A stretch of 5,466 nucleotides of DNA from Azoarcus sp. (GTDB lineage: Bacteria > Pseudomonadota > Gammaproteobacteria > Burkholderiales > Rhodocyclaceae): positions 1 through 5,466 of the forward strand of contig JAIRNL010000080.1 in the NCBI GenBank assembly GCA_031258035.1, read 5' to 3'. Of the stretch, positions 5,453-5,466 are shown in pieces. Within the stretch, counting starts at the first letter, position 1, and the number at the start of each line of letters is the position of its first letter. The position numbers and the translations under genes are program-made. Below the pieces are notes generated by a model. It was not told the origin of the DNA and made no database searches. It was given only the letters and a program-made list of their open reading frames with translations.

Positions 5453-5466
5453 CCGTCATGAAAGAT

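Noticed and set aside
5220..5459. A minus-strand frame covering the tRNA
   Set aside because: It runs antisense through a complete tRNA gene, which accounts for its sequence.
5363..5466. tRNA-Ser as an integration site for a mobile element
   Set aside because: No integrase, no repeat of the tRNA 3' end and no element genes are visible in the window.
1..5466. CRISPR arrays or insertion sequences
   Set aside because: No regularly spaced repeats, transposase or terminal inverted repeats with target duplications were seen.

Overview
The window looks like a stretch of GC-rich Pseudomonadota chromosome, probably beta- or gammaproteobacterial. The signs are a high-GC protein-coding core, Shine-Dalgarno starts, a sigma-54 promoter with NtrC-type upstream sites, and a bacterial-type class II tRNA-Ser. 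I cannot name the species.

The core is a four-gene minus-strand operon, read from right to left: a type III glutamine synthetase-like enzyme (glnT/gmaS type, 3492-4856), then three separately encoded pieces of a glutamate-synthase-like enzyme. These are the class II glutaminase subunit glxB (2529-3428), the GXGXG beta-helix subunit glxC (1812-2495) and the FMN-binding subunit glxD (428-1750). The gaps are 33-63 bases. The set matches rhizobial glnT-glxBCD and methylotroph gmaS-mgsABC. In the second case the synthetase makes gamma-glutamylmethylamide and the three-part enzyme makes N-methylglutamate. No N-methylglutamate dehydrogenase genes (mgdABCD) lie in the window, so the true substrate (ammonia, methylamine or another amine) stays open. 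The FMN subunit lacks all three cysteines that would bind the Fe-S cluster in related glutamate synthases.

Upstream of glnT is a strong candidate sigma-54 promoter (4961-4976, minus strand) and, about 100 bases further up, two NtrC-like sites 30 bases (about three helical turns) apart (5067-5083 and 5097-5113). This predicts that the operon is switched on under nitrogen limitation.

Left of the operon, after a small hairpin, is an AT-richer gene for a small three-helix membrane protein (65-385, minus strand). It may overlap the end of a convergent plus-strand gene that enters from the left edge. Right of the operon is about 200 bases of non-coding DNA with an AT-rich island and inverted repeats, then a tRNA-Ser(GCU) gene on the plus strand with its own sigma-70 promoter.
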